From assembly GCA_016286555.1 (NCBI GenBank), contig JAEETA010000003.1, forward strand, positions 1 through 64,000: a DNA stretch of 64,000 nucleotides, written 5' to 3'. The position numbers and the translations under genes were made by a program. This stretch comes from Lachnospiraceae bacterium. Lineage in GTDB: Bacteria > Bacillota > Clostridia > Lachnospirales > Lachnospiraceae. Shown piece after piece: positions 16,880 through 26,570 of this stretch. Within the stretch, counting starts at the first letter, position 1; each line of letters begins with the position of its first letter. The notes under the pieces were generated by a model. It was not told where the DNA came from. It worked only from the letters and a program-made list of their open reading frames with translations, and did no database searches.

Positions 16880-19150
16880 ATGAAAAAGACCAATCGAACG
16901 GCTCCGGAAAGCTGGTCCTTCCGGATCGATCTGCCGCTTGCATTTATCCTGGGAGCCGTTTTGTATCTGACCGTATATATCGCACTGGGCTTCGCCAAAT
17001 ATGGCATGACTGCGCCCTATTTCTATGCCGGCGTGGACGATTTTAGTGAGTACGCAGGCGTTCTGGATGATACCTATCACGACTGGGATGAGCGGGTCGG
17101 TGCACTGAACACGGACCACATCATCGGAAGCGCTGCCACCCGACTCCTGGGAGTGGAGCGTGTCGTTACCGCCTTTTGTTATCTTCTGACCCATCATGTG
17201 GCCAAGGCCATGAACCTGCGGCTGCTGCTTTGCTTTGCCCTGACGGGCGTGTCGGCTTTCGTGGTGCTGCGGGTCATTTCCCTGCGTCGTTTCTACGCCT
17301 TTGCCGGAGGCCTGCTCTACGGTCTGGCGCCTTATATTTTCTATCGCCATGTGGAGCACATCTGCCTGAGCGCCGCTTATTTCGTGCCTCTGGGATTGTT
17401 GCTGTGCTGGTGGGCTTACACTTCCGACGGGACTTACTTAAAGCCCGGGAAGGGATTTTTCCGGGATCCCCGGAACATCGTAACCCTCATCGCCTGCGCG
17501 CTGATCCCCAATAACGGCGTGGGATATTATCCGTTCTTCGTCTGCTTTTTCCTCGCTACCACATTTTTCCTGATCATCCTGCGGGAGTGCCGCTCCGGAG
17601 AGGGAGCGAAGCACGCCATTCTCGCAGCTTTGCGTGTGCTGCTGATCCAGGTGGGAATCATCGCTCTGTTCCTGATCATTGCGGTGATGCCTTATCTGCT
17701 GCAGCTTCGGACCATGGGAGGCAATGTGCTGACCTCGAGAGAGTACTGGGATCTCGAGGGATATTCTCTGAAGATCACGCTTATGTTTCTGCCCATTTCC
17801 AGTCACGGCATCCCTGTGCTGGGAGAGATCATCAAGGATTACTACGTGAACATGCCCCTGGTGAATGAGAACGCCAGCGAGTACCTGGGGATCTGCGGTA
17901 TCCTGGGACTTCTGACCTGCATGTGCTATCTGATGCGGGTGCCCATGGGCGCGGGACGGAGAGAAACGGTGCCTGTGGCTGAGGCGGAGAAGGATTCCGA
18001 AACAAAAAAAGCTGCGCCGAAAAAGCGTGTAGTGCAAGCGGCCGGGACAGAGGATGCGATGTACGAAAAAATCGCACATTTTACCTCGGCTTCAGTGCTC
18101 ATGGGCCTGCTGTTCTTTACCGTAGGCGGCGCTGTCAGTTTCCTGTTCTTCGTCCTGAAACTGTACTATCTGCGGGGCTTTAACCGCATTTCCATCTACA
18201 TGCTGTTCCTCTGCATCCTGGCTCTCATGAATTTCCTGCAAAAATGGGAAGGGACGGTGCTGCGGAAGGGGAATGCCCGGAAGCATAAGGTATTCCTGGG
18301 ATGTGTCTGCGCGCTGGTGCTGGTAAGCGCCCTGGAGCAGATCCCCACCACGGGAGCTCCCGTGAACCTTACTGCCAACAAAACGGCCTATGAGTCCGAC
18401 GCCTCCTTCGTGGGGCAGATGGAGAAGATCCTGGGAGAGGGCGCCATGGTTTATCAGCTGCCCTACCATGGATATCCCGAGGGCGTCGGTAAAGTGAACG
18501 ACATGGAGAACTACCACCTGCTGGCAGGGTACATGCATTCCAAAACCCTGCGGTGGAGCTTCGGCGAGATCAAGGGCACCGAGGAGGATGAGTGGTGCAT
18601 GAAGACGGCCAGTCTTCTGGATCCGGCGATTACCGGATACGCTTCTGTGAGCCAGTTGACCCATTCCAGGGAGTCCACGGGGGAGATGATTGTTGAAAAT
18701 CTGCCCAGCGGCAAGGGTTCCGGGGAGTCCGAGGAGGATGCGGACGCTGACAGGAAGGACGGAGATTCCGAGGAGGATACCGGCGACGATGCAGATGCGG
18801 ATGATGATGCCGGATCTGATGAGAATGCAGACAGTGCAGATGCCGCAAAGGACGGAGACGCTGACGAGACGGATGACGCCGACCAGATCTACATGATCGT
18901 GGATGGTCGCATTACGGTGGCGGGAACCGCAGGCGAGGAATGGAAGGAAGAGGTGGACGATGCCACTGCCGGCACCAGGGAATTCCTGGAGGAGGTGCGG
19001 GGCGCAGGATTTACCGGCCTCTACATCGATTCCAGAGCCTACACCGAGCGGCAGCTCCGCTATCTGCTGAGGGCCCTGAACAGGGAACTGGGCGGTCCCA
19101 GACTCATTTCCAACAACCGGAACCTGTATTTCTATGATCTGAGACCCTAA
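16880..19150 (+). CDS. Large polytopic membrane protein (GT-C-like) with acidic insert
   Basis: The product is about 756 residues with some eleven hydrophobic segments spread to about residue 480, then a large extracytoplasmic C-terminal part. The early loop YAGVDDFSEYAG has paired acidic residues, as in GT-C glycosyltransferases after helix 1. I cannot assign it to a named family. Near residues 611-670 (bases about 18711-18890) there is a highly acidic low-complexity stretch rich in Asp, Glu, Ala and Ser. AAGGGGAG lies 11 bases before the ATG. It starts a same-strand run with the GT2 and flippase genes, so a role in transfer of a lipid-linked sugar or glycan modification outside the membrane is likely but unproven. 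Confidence 0.7.
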   Translation: MKKTNRTAPESWSFRIDLPLAFILGAVLYLTVYIALGFAKYGMTAPYFYAGVDDFSEYAGVLDDTYHDWDERVGALNTDHIIGSAATRLLGVERVVTAFCYLLTHHVAKAMNLRLLLCFALTGVSAFVVLRVISLRRFYAFAGGLLYGLAPYIFYRHVEHICLSAAYFVPLGLLLCWWAYTSDGTYLKPGKGFFRDPRNIVTLIACALIPNNGVGYYPFFVCFFLATTFFLIILRECRSGEGAKHAILAALRVLLIQVGIIALFLIIAVMPYLLQLRTMGGNVLTSREYWDLEGYSLKITLMFLPISSHGIPVLGEIIKDYYVNMPLVNENASEYLGICGILGLLTCMCYLMRVPMGAGRRETVPVAEAEKDSETKKAAPKKRVVQAAGTEDAMYEKIAHFTSASVLMGLLFFTVGGAVSFLFFVLKLYYLRGFNRISIYMLFLCILALMNFLQKWEGTVLRKGNARKHKVFLGCVCALVLVSALEQIPTTGAPVNLTANKTAYESDASFVGQMEKILGEGAMVYQLPYHGYPEGVGKVNDMENYHLLAGYMHSKTLRWSFGEIKGTEEDEWCMKTASLLDPAITGYASVSQLTHSRESTGEMIVENLPSGKGSGESEEDADADRKDGDSEEDTGDDADADDDAGSDENADSADAAKDGDADETDDADQIYMIVDGRITVAGTAGEEWKEEVDDATAGTREFLEEVRGAGFTGLYIDSRAYTERQLRYLLRALNRELGGPRLISNNRNLYFYDLRP

Positions 19151-19205
19151 GTGACATGCGATGATACCTGCGGGCGTGAGATACCGGGGGATGAATGAGG
19201 TACCC

Positions 19206-20237
19206 ATGAGCAAACTGCTGACGGTGGCTGTTCCTTCTTACAACGCAGCCCGGTTCCTTAACAAAAACATAGAGAGTCTCATGGCAGTGCCCGGACGGGA
19301 GCGGCTGGATGTGATCATCGTGGACGACGGCTCCACGGACGAGACCGGTGCCATGGCGGATGCGCTGGCAAAGCAGTACGACGGCATCGTGCGGGTGATC
19401 CACAAGGAAAACGGCGGCCACGGATCCGGCGTTAATGCGGGTCTGAAGAAGGCACTGGGCACCTACTACTGTGTCCTGGACGCAGACGATTACGTGGATC
19501 CCCATACCTTCGGAAAGGTGCTGAACCGGCTGGAACGCTGCGAGCCCGTTGCCCTTGCGCTTTTTGATTTTGATTTCGTGGATGAGGACGGACAGGTCAC
19601 GAAGCATGTGGAGCTTCCGGCCCTGCCGAAGGATCAGGTCTTTTCTTTCGGAGATTACGCGGGGAAACTTCATGACGGTCCGGACAGATGGGTCTGGATC
19701 CACAACGCCATCTACCGCAGAGAGTTCCTGGAAAAGATTGATTTTTCCTGCCATGAGCACCACTATTACGTGGACATGGAGTATATCACCTACCCTCTGA
19801 CAAGCGTTGGAAATGCGGTGTATTTTCCACTGCGGGCACGGTACTATCTGGTGGGCAGAGGGGGCCAGAGCGTGGCCTTAAACTCCCGGGTAAAACACTT
19901 TGACCAGTACCGGGAAGTGGTGGAATTCCTGGTGGCGTTTGACAGGAAAGAAGCAGAGCGGTCAGCGTCCACCGGTACCCCAAATGCGGCAGTGCTGGCG
20001 TACACCAGAAGCAGGACGGCAGAGTTTATCACCGGTGTGTACTCCACGCTCTTCGGATTCCCCGACAGGAAGGATGCCGTTCGTGTTGCGACGGAGTTTG
20101 ACGAATGGCTCAGGAAGGAAGCACCGGAGATTTACGAGGCCAATGAGAGCCTGGCAGTGAAAGCGCTGCGGACATCCCGGTTTTCGCTGATGGGCGTCGG
20201 GGCCTTTGTGTATCGCATTTTACGAGGGAAAACCTGA
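19206..20237 (+). CDS. Family 2 glycosyltransferase
   Basis: The 343-residue protein starts with LLTVAVPSYNAARFLNKN and shows IIVDDGSTDETG and the metal-binding VLDADDYVDP, which define a GT-A family 2 enzyme. It has no membrane helix, except a weakly hydrophobic C-terminal end, so it acts in the cytoplasm. The ATG at 19206 has TGAGG 6 bases before it; the frame is open back to 19161 but those residues are not conserved in the family. It lies between the GT-C-like protein and the flippase. The acceptor and donor sugars are unknown. Confidence 0.92.
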   Translation: MSKLLTVAVPSYNAARFLNKNIESLMAVPGRERLDVIIVDDGSTDETGAMADALAKQYDGIVRVIHKENGGHGSGVNAGLKKALGTYYCVLDADDYVDPHTFGKVLNRLERCEPVALALFDFDFVDEDGQVTKHVELPALPKDQVFSFGDYAGKLHDGPDRWVWIHNAIYRREFLEKIDFSCHEHHYYVDMEYITYPLTSVGNAVYFPLRARYYLVGRGGQSVALNSRVKHFDQYREVVEFLVAFDRKEAERSASTGTPNAAVLAYTRSRTAEFITGVYSTLFGFPDRKDAVRVATEFDEWLRKEAPEIYEANESLAVKALRTSRFSLMGVGAFVYRILRGKT

Positions 20238-20294
20238 AAGAAAACGCCGATGTGATTTCTCATCACGGCTGAAAAGGTTGAAAGAGGTAGAACA

Positions 20295-21659
20295 GTGAAG
20301 ATAGAGCGCGGTTCTCTTCGCTACAACTTCATCATGAACACCCTGCTCCAGGGCTCCGCGTGGCTGATCCCCTTCGCCATCAGACCCTACGTGTCCAGGA
20401 TCCTTCTGCCGGATGGCATGGGACATGTGGGTTTTGCCATCAGCCAGCTGTACTATTTCATCCTCATTGCAACCCTGGGAATCCCCACCTACGGGATCCG
20501 GGAATGCGCCAGAGTCCGGGAGGATCCCGAGGTTCTGCGGCGTACGGTGCGGGAGATCCTGTGCATCAACCTGGTGATGGGTGCAGTGGCTTACGCATTG
20601 TATTTTGGCTATGTCTTCGGCTTTGCGGGGGCGGAATATCGCACGCTGCTGCTGGTGATCAGCCCCGCCATTTTGCTGAACGTCATCAATGTGGACTGGT
20701 TCTACAAGGGTCTGGAGGACTTTCGCTCCATTGCCTTTCGGAACGTGGTGGTGCGGCTGTGCGCAGCCATCGCCATCCTCCTCATGGTGAAGGGTGCGAA
20801 TCAGCGTCCTCTGTACGGATTCCTAAGTATCCTGTCCTCCTACGGAGCGGGCCTGTGGAATCTGCTGGGGGTAAGTCGCACCATGAAGCGGGTGCGCGCC
20901 GAGGCTGCGGCGAGAAAAGCTGCTGCTGCGGAAGAAGCAGAGGGGAAGGGGTTGAAGGTCAGTGCCTCCCAGGAAAAACGGGCCGCCGCCAGAAAGCGCA
21001 AGGCCGCGGAAGCGGGAGCAAAGCGACACCTGCGCCCCATCATGGTTTTCCTGGGCATGAGCATTGCCACTGCCATTTATACGCAGTTGGATGTGGTGAT
21101 GCTTGGCTTTATGCAAAATGACAACGTCGTCGGAATCTATGATGCTGCCGCTGCGGTAAAAATCATTCTGGTGGCTGCAGTCACTGCTCTGGGAGCGGTG
21201 CTTCTTCCCAGAGTCAGCGCCCTGCTTTCCGCAGGGAAGCGCGGGGAATTCCTGAGGCTGAGCCGGAAGGCCATTCTGTATGTGGCCGCTTTCGGACTGG
21301 CACTTATGGTAGGAACCATCCTGTGCAGAAACGGCATCATCCTGGTGATGTCCGGCAGGGAATTTACGGCAGCAGGAGAGGTGTTGCTGCTCCTGGCCAT
21401 GACCATTCCCCTCATCGGCTACACCAACATCGTGGGCATGCAGATGCTGGTGCCGCTGGGCAGGGAAAAAGCGGTGCTGGCTTCGGAGATCGCAGGTGCG
21501 GTGACGGATTTTGTACTGAACCTGATCCTGATCCCGGGATACGGCGCTGCGGGCGCGGCCCTGGCCACGGTCCTTGCGGAGTGCGTGGTAGCGCTGTGGC
21601 AGACTTTTTGCTGCAGAGCGGAGATCAAGGAAGCCTTTGCGGCAAAGAAAACCGCATAA
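20295..21659 (+). CDS. Polysaccharide flippase (Wzx/PST, MATE-like superfamily)
   Basis: The 454-residue protein has about 12-14 membrane helices and the usual opening of oligosaccharide flippases: LLQGSAWLIPFAIRPYVSRILLP followed by GFAISQLYYFILIATLGIPTYGIRE (both read over several helices). It should flip undecaprenyl-linked repeat units. A central cytoplasmic loop (about residues 200-250) is unusual: about 45 residues very rich in Ala, Lys, Arg and Glu. The GTG start has AGAGG about 7 bases upstream. It is downstream of a GT2 and upstream of large membrane proteins, as expected in a Wzx/Wzy-type locus, although no clear Wzy polymerase was recognised. Confidence 0.9.
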   Translation: MKIERGSLRYNFIMNTLLQGSAWLIPFAIRPYVSRILLPDGMGHVGFAISQLYYFILIATLGIPTYGIRECARVREDPEVLRRTVREILCINLVMGAVAYALYFGYVFGFAGAEYRTLLLVISPAILLNVINVDWFYKGLEDFRSIAFRNVVVRLCAAIAILLMVKGANQRPLYGFLSILSSYGAGLWNLLGVSRTMKRVRAEAAARKAAAAEEAEGKGLKVSASQEKRAAARKRKAAEAGAKRHLRPIMVFLGMSIATAIYTQLDVVMLGFMQNDNVVGIYDAAAAVKIILVAAVTALGAVLLPRVSALLSAGKRGEFLRLSRKAILYVAAFGLALMVGTILCRNGIILVMSGREFTAAGEVLLLLAMTIPLIGYTNIVGMQMLVPLGREKAVLASEIAGAVTDFVLNLILIPGYGAAGAALATVLAECVVALWQTFCCRAEIKEAFAAKKTA

Positions 21660-21664
21660 AAAAC

Positions 21665-21697
21665 AGCAAAAAAACATGCACCCATGAAGGTGCATGT
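21665..21697 (-). terminator. Intrinsic terminator for the VanZ-like gene
   Basis: ACATGCACC (21674-21682) pairs with GGTGCATGT (21689-21697). On the minus strand a U-rich run follows (the A run at 21668-21674 on +), so it ends the leftward transcript. Confidence 0.85.
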
Positions 21698-21774
21698 CGT
21701 ATGAAACAAATGCAGGTGCGGGTCCCCGGGAAAGGCTTTGCAGGGAATGCCCCGAGGGAAGCGGCCGGGAGTGG

Positions 21775-22242
21775 TTACTTTCTGTGCTCCGGAGGATTGG
21801 AATGCCGATCTGCGGGAGCGGGCGCTTCCGGATCCTCGTGCTTGGCAGTGGCCGAGCGGATCATGTCCCGGATGATGTGGTAGATTTCCCGGAGAAGCGC
21901 AAAGAGCAGGAACATCAAAAGGAACCCGCCGATGCCGGCCACGATGTCCGCGAACTCCATGGTCCCGGTTCCGGTGGCCCCCTGGCCGATCTCGATGGCA
22001 AAGGTGAGGCCCAGGATCAGGGTAAAGACATAAAGCCATGCGATGACCATGGTGTGGCCCTTTTTTGCAAGGTTCCTGAACAGGGGATAGCACACGAAGA
22101 TCCCAATCATCCCCAGGATACCGATGACCAGAAAATGCAGTTGTTTGTCGGAAAAATGAGCCTCGTAGGAGTCGTTTAAGTGCAGCAGGCGGCTGTGCCA
22201 GAGACCGATGTACTCCACGAGTTTTGTCAGCAGTTTTTTCAT
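21775..22242 (-). CDS. VanZ-like membrane protein
   Basis: The 155-residue protein has four hydrophobic helices and the sparse VanZ signature: SDKQLHFLVIGILG, then FAIEIGQGATGTGTMEFADI, then GIGGFL. VanZ proteins are small membrane proteins, linked in one case to teicoplanin resistance; their activity is not known. The C-terminal 30 residues are hydrophilic and rich in Pro, Glu, Ala and His. The start at 22242 (MKKLLTKL) is chosen because a consensus promoter ends just 6 bases before it. The open frame upstream of this ATG overlaps the divergent gene and is not credible. It is the only leftward gene in this part of the locus. Confidence 0.65.
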   Translation of the reverse strand: MKKLLTKLVEYIGLWHSRLLHLNDSYEAHFSDKQLHFLVIGILGMIGIFVCYPLFRNLAKKGHTMVIAWLYVFTLILGLTFAIEIGQGATGTGTMEFADIVAGIGGFLLMFLLFALLREIYHIIRDMIRSATAKHEDPEAPAPADRHSNPPEHRK

Positions 22243-22248
22243 ACGGGC

Positions 22249-22278
22249 ATTATAGTCCCGGAGAAGGATAATCGTCAA
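22249..22278 (-). promoter_or_regulatory. Consensus promoter of the VanZ-like gene, probably leaderless
   Basis: On the minus strand TTGACG (22278-22273), an 18-base spacer, and TATAAT (22254-22249) are followed by six bases and the ATG. The expected start of transcription is the A of the ATG. No ribosome binding site can exist in such a transcript. Confidence 0.75.
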
Positions 22279-22279
22279 A

Positions 22280-24253
22280 TTGAGAGACACGGAGAAGCAA
22301 AAACTGAATAGGATCTGCCTGATCACGGCGATGATTCTGACGCTTGCGTCGTTTTTGATCATCCGTGCAAAGTACTCCTTCGTGCCGGAAGCCAACGACG
22401 ATGCCGTGATCCGTTCCATTCTGTCGGGGAACTACACCGGCACGCCGGATGCGCATGCGATCTACCCCGAGTATCCCCTGGCGCTCATGATCTCGGGACT
22501 GTATCACATCTTCCCGAAGGCGGACTGCTACAGTACGGTCATGGTGGGATTTTTCTTCCTGGCGCTCTTCGAGATCCTGCGGTCCGGCGGTCTCCTGGGA
22601 ATGCATATTTTCCCCGGGAAAAATGCGGCGGACACGGGAGTGAGCATGCGGGCGAAGCTCCTGGGCATGGCGGTGGGAATGCTTCCCGGCGTGGGAATCT
22701 TCCTGGCGGTCTTCCCGCATGCGGCAGTGCTGCATTATACCTTTACCTCCGGGATGTTGGGGGCGGCTGCCATTTTGGCGCTCTGTGCGGAGGATCGTCC
22801 CGATGAAGGGGGAATGAAAGGAGCGCTGCTTTGGATCGGTTGCTTTAACCTCCGGTCCCAGATGGGATATTTGCTCATGCCCTTTTTTCTCCTTACCGTG
22901 CTTTGCAATTTCCTCCGTTACCGGAAGAAGGGATGGCTGTTCTCCCTTCCCATGATCCTGCTTTTTTATCTCTTTACGTTGACGGCGGAATCCATCGGAT
23001 ACCATACCGAGAGCTGGAAAATGTTCCAGAAGTACAATGATGTGCGGTCGGAACTCTATGATTACGCAGTGATCCTGCCCTACGAGGAGGCGGAGGAGCT
23101 CTACGACGAAGCCGGTATCAGCCCCGAGGAAGTCGCCATCTTCCGGGATTACAATGTGGCATTGCTGCGGGTGGATCCTTCCCAGGAGAGCATGGGGGGC
23201 TTCAATGCGGATGATGTGGAATACATGCGGGCCAGAACGGAGCTTACGGAGAAGGTGCTGCAGGTGGCAAGAAAGGCGGAGGCTCTGCGGGAGAAGCCGG
23301 GCTTCGGGGAAGAGCTGGACCTGTATCTCTACGAGCTGCGGTATTTGGGGAAGCCGCTGGACTATCAGTATCCCAGTTCCTATGCGCCCTATAACCTGAT
23401 GGCGGGGGTTCTGTATCTGCTCCTGCTGGCACTGTTTGTGACGAATCCGTCATTTTTGACTGCTTTTGAGGGGATTTCCCTTTTTCTCGGAAGGACGCTT
23501 TTGTGGCTCTATCTCTATCATGGAGACAGAACGCCGGTGCGCGTGATGCTTCCGCTGTACGTGGGAGAACTGGTGGTGCTGGTTGCCTTCGTGCTGCAGG
23601 AGAGCGCCATTGTCTTCGCCGCAGGCGAAACGAAGAGCGGAACCCCTGTCCGGGTGTCCGCACTTACCATCGAATCCGAGACAGTGAAGGCTCCGAGGGC
23701 CGCAAAGCTGTCTGCGGTGCTGAAGCGCCTGGATGCTTTCGGCAGCAGGCTGGTGGCGCGGGAGGAGCATTTGAGCGATCGCGGGAAAAAGGTGCGTGGA
23801 TTCCTGCAGACAGGCGGCATTCTGCTTTTTGTGATCGCTGCGCTGTACTACCTGCCGGCCCAGGCGGGGAATCTGCAAAAAGAGTATGCGCTCCGGGAGA
23901 GGACCAACGAATCCTTTGCAGCTGCCCTGGATCAGATCCGCTCGGATCCAGGCACCCTGTATTTTGCGGACATCTATACGGTGGTTTCCTACACCGAGCG
24001 GTGCTTTGAGAAGGGCGTTCCCGGGAATGCACTGCTGCTGGGCGGATGGACGGAGCCCGGCGGGCTCTATGCCGGCAGACTGGGCGGGAGAGATGCCATG
24101 ACCCGGATCCTGGAGGGGGCCCCTCTGATCATCGATTCGGAGGAACGGCTGGAGCATATGACGGAATATTTTGCTTCCTGTGGCTACGAAGGGGTGGAAT
24201 GGGAGGAAATCTCCCCCGGCATCTACCGGGTGCGGGAGCCTCTGAAGGGATGA
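22280..24253 (+). CDS. Large polytopic membrane protein, unknown family
   Basis: The 657-residue protein has helices at about residues 10-30, 65-90, 115-180, 205-240, 370-410 and 510-530, and an extracytoplasmic C-terminal domain. An acidic pair near the N-terminus (PEANDDAVIRSILSG) follows helix 1, as in GT-C type transferases and the GtrII-like glucosyl transferase group. I do not recognise the exact family. Its TTG start has GGAGAAGGA about 11 bases upstream; the first in-frame ATG is 52 bases further. Its start overlaps the -35 box of the divergent VanZ-like gene, so the two may influence each other. It is followed by a similar gene, with a 113-base gap. Confidence 0.65.
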   Translation: MRDTEKQKLNRICLITAMILTLASFLIIRAKYSFVPEANDDAVIRSILSGNYTGTPDAHAIYPEYPLALMISGLYHIFPKADCYSTVMVGFFFLALFEILRSGGLLGMHIFPGKNAADTGVSMRAKLLGMAVGMLPGVGIFLAVFPHAAVLHYTFTSGMLGAAAILALCAEDRPDEGGMKGALLWIGCFNLRSQMGYLLMPFFLLTVLCNFLRYRKKGWLFSLPMILLFYLFTLTAESIGYHTESWKMFQKYNDVRSELYDYAVILPYEEAEELYDEAGISPEEVAIFRDYNVALLRVDPSQESMGGFNADDVEYMRARTELTEKVLQVARKAEALREKPGFGEELDLYLYELRYLGKPLDYQYPSSYAPYNLMAGVLYLLLLALFVTNPSFLTAFEGISLFLGRTLLWLYLYHGDRTPVRVMLPLYVGELVVLVAFVLQESAIVFAAGETKSGTPVRVSALTIESETVKAPRAAKLSAVLKRLDAFGSRLVAREEHLSDRGKKVRGFLQTGGILLFVIAALYYLPAQAGNLQKEYALRERTNESFAAALDQIRSDPGTLYFADIYTVVSYTERCFEKGVPGNALLLGGWTEPGGLYAGRLGGRDAMTRILEGAPLIIDSEERLEHMTEYFASCGYEGVEWEEISPGIYRVREPLKG

Positions 24254-24366
24254 TGCCGCGATAGAAGCACAGAAGGACTGCGGACGGGTACCGATGCACG
24301 GAAGGCAGGGGCTCCCGGGAAAGCAGATGGATACAAAGGGATCAAGCACAGAGATCGGAGACTGGA

Positions 24367-26322
24367 ATGTTGGAAAAGATGAAAGCCCGGATCACCGGAC
24401 TGCTGACGGACAAAAAAACAAGGAATGCGCTGATAGTACCGGGGGCAGTATTGCTGCTTCTGATCCTGATGAGTGCCTTCTATATGGAGCATTGGATGGA
24501 GTCGGATTTTGCTGCGGAGATGATCTTCTCCAAACTGATGTCTGAGACCGGCCATTACATCGCAACCCCCGACTGGTATTATTCCACGGAGTATCGGCTG
24601 TTCTATACCCAGCTCATCATGGTGCCCCTCTTTAAGTTCATGAAGAGCTGGACCGCCATCCGTGTCATTACCAACATCGTGTTTTACGGGATCCTGCTGG
24701 CATCCTATGCATTCATGGTAAAGCCTCTGAAGGCAAAAACCGAGCGGAAGATCCTTTTTGCGGCGCTGCTGCTGGTTCCTTTTTCTGAGACCATGGCACA
24801 GCACATGCAGTTCGGCAACACCTACATCGCCCATGTGATCCTTATGTTCTGGAACATCGGGCTGGTGCTGCGGCTGGCCTTCGAGCAGGATCGCTTGAAG
24901 CTGCAGGATAGGGAGACACTTGCCGCCGGCAGCGGCTGGCAGATCTGGTACCTGTGCGCGCTGACCGTGCTGGCAATGGTGTGCGGTGCTTCCGGCGTGC
25001 GGTATTTCCTCTCTGTGTATGCGCCCCTTCTGGTGGCAGGCCTGTGGCTCATTTTCCGGGGAGAGCATTTCCGTGCGTTGCTGGATGCAGACGAGCGCCC
25101 CACTTTCCGCGGCCTGATCCGTGATCTCCGCGATGTGTACATGTCCCGGGAGGCAGGGATCTTTAGAAACTCCCTGGGTGCATCCGCCATCGCTTTCATC
25201 GGATACCTGTTCAATGTCACTTATATCCGCAGCCACTTTATCTTCACCACCTATGAAGACCTGAACTTTATCCGCGTCATCAACGGGGAGCTCTTCCGCA
25301 GGATCGAGAACTCCATCGGAAGCTTCCTGGAACTTATGGGCTATATCCCCGACCGCGGGGTCTTAAGCCTCCGCGGCTTCATCACCCTGCTGTCCTTCGT
25401 CATGATCGTGGTGGGAGTGGTGGTGATTGTTTCCGTACATCGTCAGCTGCGGAATCCTTTTGTGCCGGACTATGACGAGGATATCGAGTATGTGGATCTG
25501 GAGGACGCCGGAGCTGCCCGCACTGAAGCTGAAACGAGTGCGCTTTTCGAGGAAGATGCTGCATATGAAGATGACAGCGAGTCCATGGATCCGAGTGATG
25601 GCGTGGCAGCTGAGGCGGATGTGGAAGAAGAAGTGATCTCAGGCGAAGAGCCCGGCTACGACGAAGACATTGAATATGTGGACTTCGGCGGACCCGTTGC
25701 AGTGGCAGATGTTGACGATACCAACCTCATCGACCGCTTCTTCCTGGCTCTCTTCCACAGCGCATTTATCATCATGACTTTTGTGCTGGTATTCACTTAT
25801 ACCACCATTACTCCCAGGTACTACTTAATGCCCCTGGTCCTGATCCTGCCCCTCCTTCTGATCTACGACAGAAGAGAGGTAAAGCCCTTCCGCAAGGACC
25901 TTGTTCTGTGGATCCTGACCCTGTCCATGACCATTGCCGGAGCCAAGATCCTCTACTCCATGGCGACCGTGGATAAAAATGCGGACCGCAGCGCAGCCGC
26001 TGCCTACCTGACGGAAAACGGATATACCTTCGGCTACGCCATGTATGATGATGCAAACATGCTGGAAGAACTGACGGACGGCGCCCTGGAGGCTGCCGGC
26101 ATCCGCCTCGAAGACGGTGCCGTCAAGTACTTCCGCTGGTCCTCCCCTGCCGCCTACTACGAACCCACCTACGCCACCGGCCCCGTCTTCCTCCTCCTCA
26201 CTACCGAAGACTACGCCGCTAACTCCGACGCGTCTGCTGTCGCTGCGGGTACTATCGTTTATGATCAGGATGGATACGTCATTCTAGCTTACGATTCGCC
26301 GGAGGCATTGAGGGAAGAGTAG
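24367..26322 (+). CDS. Large polytopic membrane protein with acidic loop
   Basis: The 651-residue protein has about ten membrane helices. The N-terminal loop after helix 1 reads HWMESDFAAEMIFSKLMSE, again an acidic periplasm-side loop typical of GT-C-like enzymes. Between helices near residues 370-445 lies a long acidic, low-complexity loop whose two ends carry the same motif YDEDIEYVD (bases near 25470 and 25653). The C-terminal 110 residues are extracytoplasmic. GGAG lies 6-9 bases before the ATG. No named family is assigned. It ends just before the paired hairpin units. Confidence 0.65.
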   Translation: MLEKMKARITGLLTDKKTRNALIVPGAVLLLLILMSAFYMEHWMESDFAAEMIFSKLMSETGHYIATPDWYYSTEYRLFYTQLIMVPLFKFMKSWTAIRVITNIVFYGILLASYAFMVKPLKAKTERKILFAALLLVPFSETMAQHMQFGNTYIAHVILMFWNIGLVLRLAFEQDRLKLQDRETLAAGSGWQIWYLCALTVLAMVCGASGVRYFLSVYAPLLVAGLWLIFRGEHFRALLDADERPTFRGLIRDLRDVYMSREAGIFRNSLGASAIAFIGYLFNVTYIRSHFIFTTYEDLNFIRVINGELFRRIENSIGSFLELMGYIPDRGVLSLRGFITLLSFVMIVVGVVVIVSVHRQLRNPFVPDYDEDIEYVDLEDAGAARTEAETSALFEEDAAYEDDSESMDPSDGVAAEADVEEEVISGEEPGYDEDIEYVDFGGPVAVADVDDTNLIDRFFLALFHSAFIIMTFVLVFTYTTITPRYYLMPLVLILPLLLIYDRREVKPFRKDLVLWILTLSMTIAGAKILYSMATVDKNADRSAAAAYLTENGYTFGYAMYDDANMLEELTDGALEAAGIRLEDGAVKYFRWSSPAAYYEPTYATGPVFLLLTTEDYAANSDASAVAAGTIVYDQDGYVILAYDSPEALREE

Positions 26323-26339
26323 GTACACAGTTTGGACGC

Positions 26340-26486
26340 GGTCCGTGCCCATATTTTCCGGTTCGGACACGCTTCCGCTTGGTTTTTTGCACGCAGCGGT
26401 ACTAAACTCGCTACGCCTGACGGCTAAGCTCGTCAAGTACCGGCGGCAAAAGACAGTCCTCACCCGGATAAATATGGTCCCGGACC
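26340..26486. repeat. 147-bp structured hairpin unit, left copy
   Basis: The ends pair (GGTCCG 26340-26345 with CGGACC 26481-26486; CCATATTT 26349-26356 with AAATATGG 26470-26477), and inner stems such as CGGTACT (26397-26403) with AGTACCG (about 26436-26442) follow. It aligns with the reverse complement of the right unit at roughly 70 percent by eye. Confidence 0.75.
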
Positions 26487-26570
26487 TCTTGCTACAGAGT
26501 CCGTATGTTCTGATAGTCGTTGTCCCGAAGCAAAGTTCTATGAAGGTCGCTTGCAGTAGTTTTCATCATG

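Noticed and set aside
26487-26570. Hammerhead or group II intron domain V in the spacer between the hairpin units
   Set aside because: The conserved CUGAUGA...GAAA core or the domain V AGC/bulge pattern is not there.
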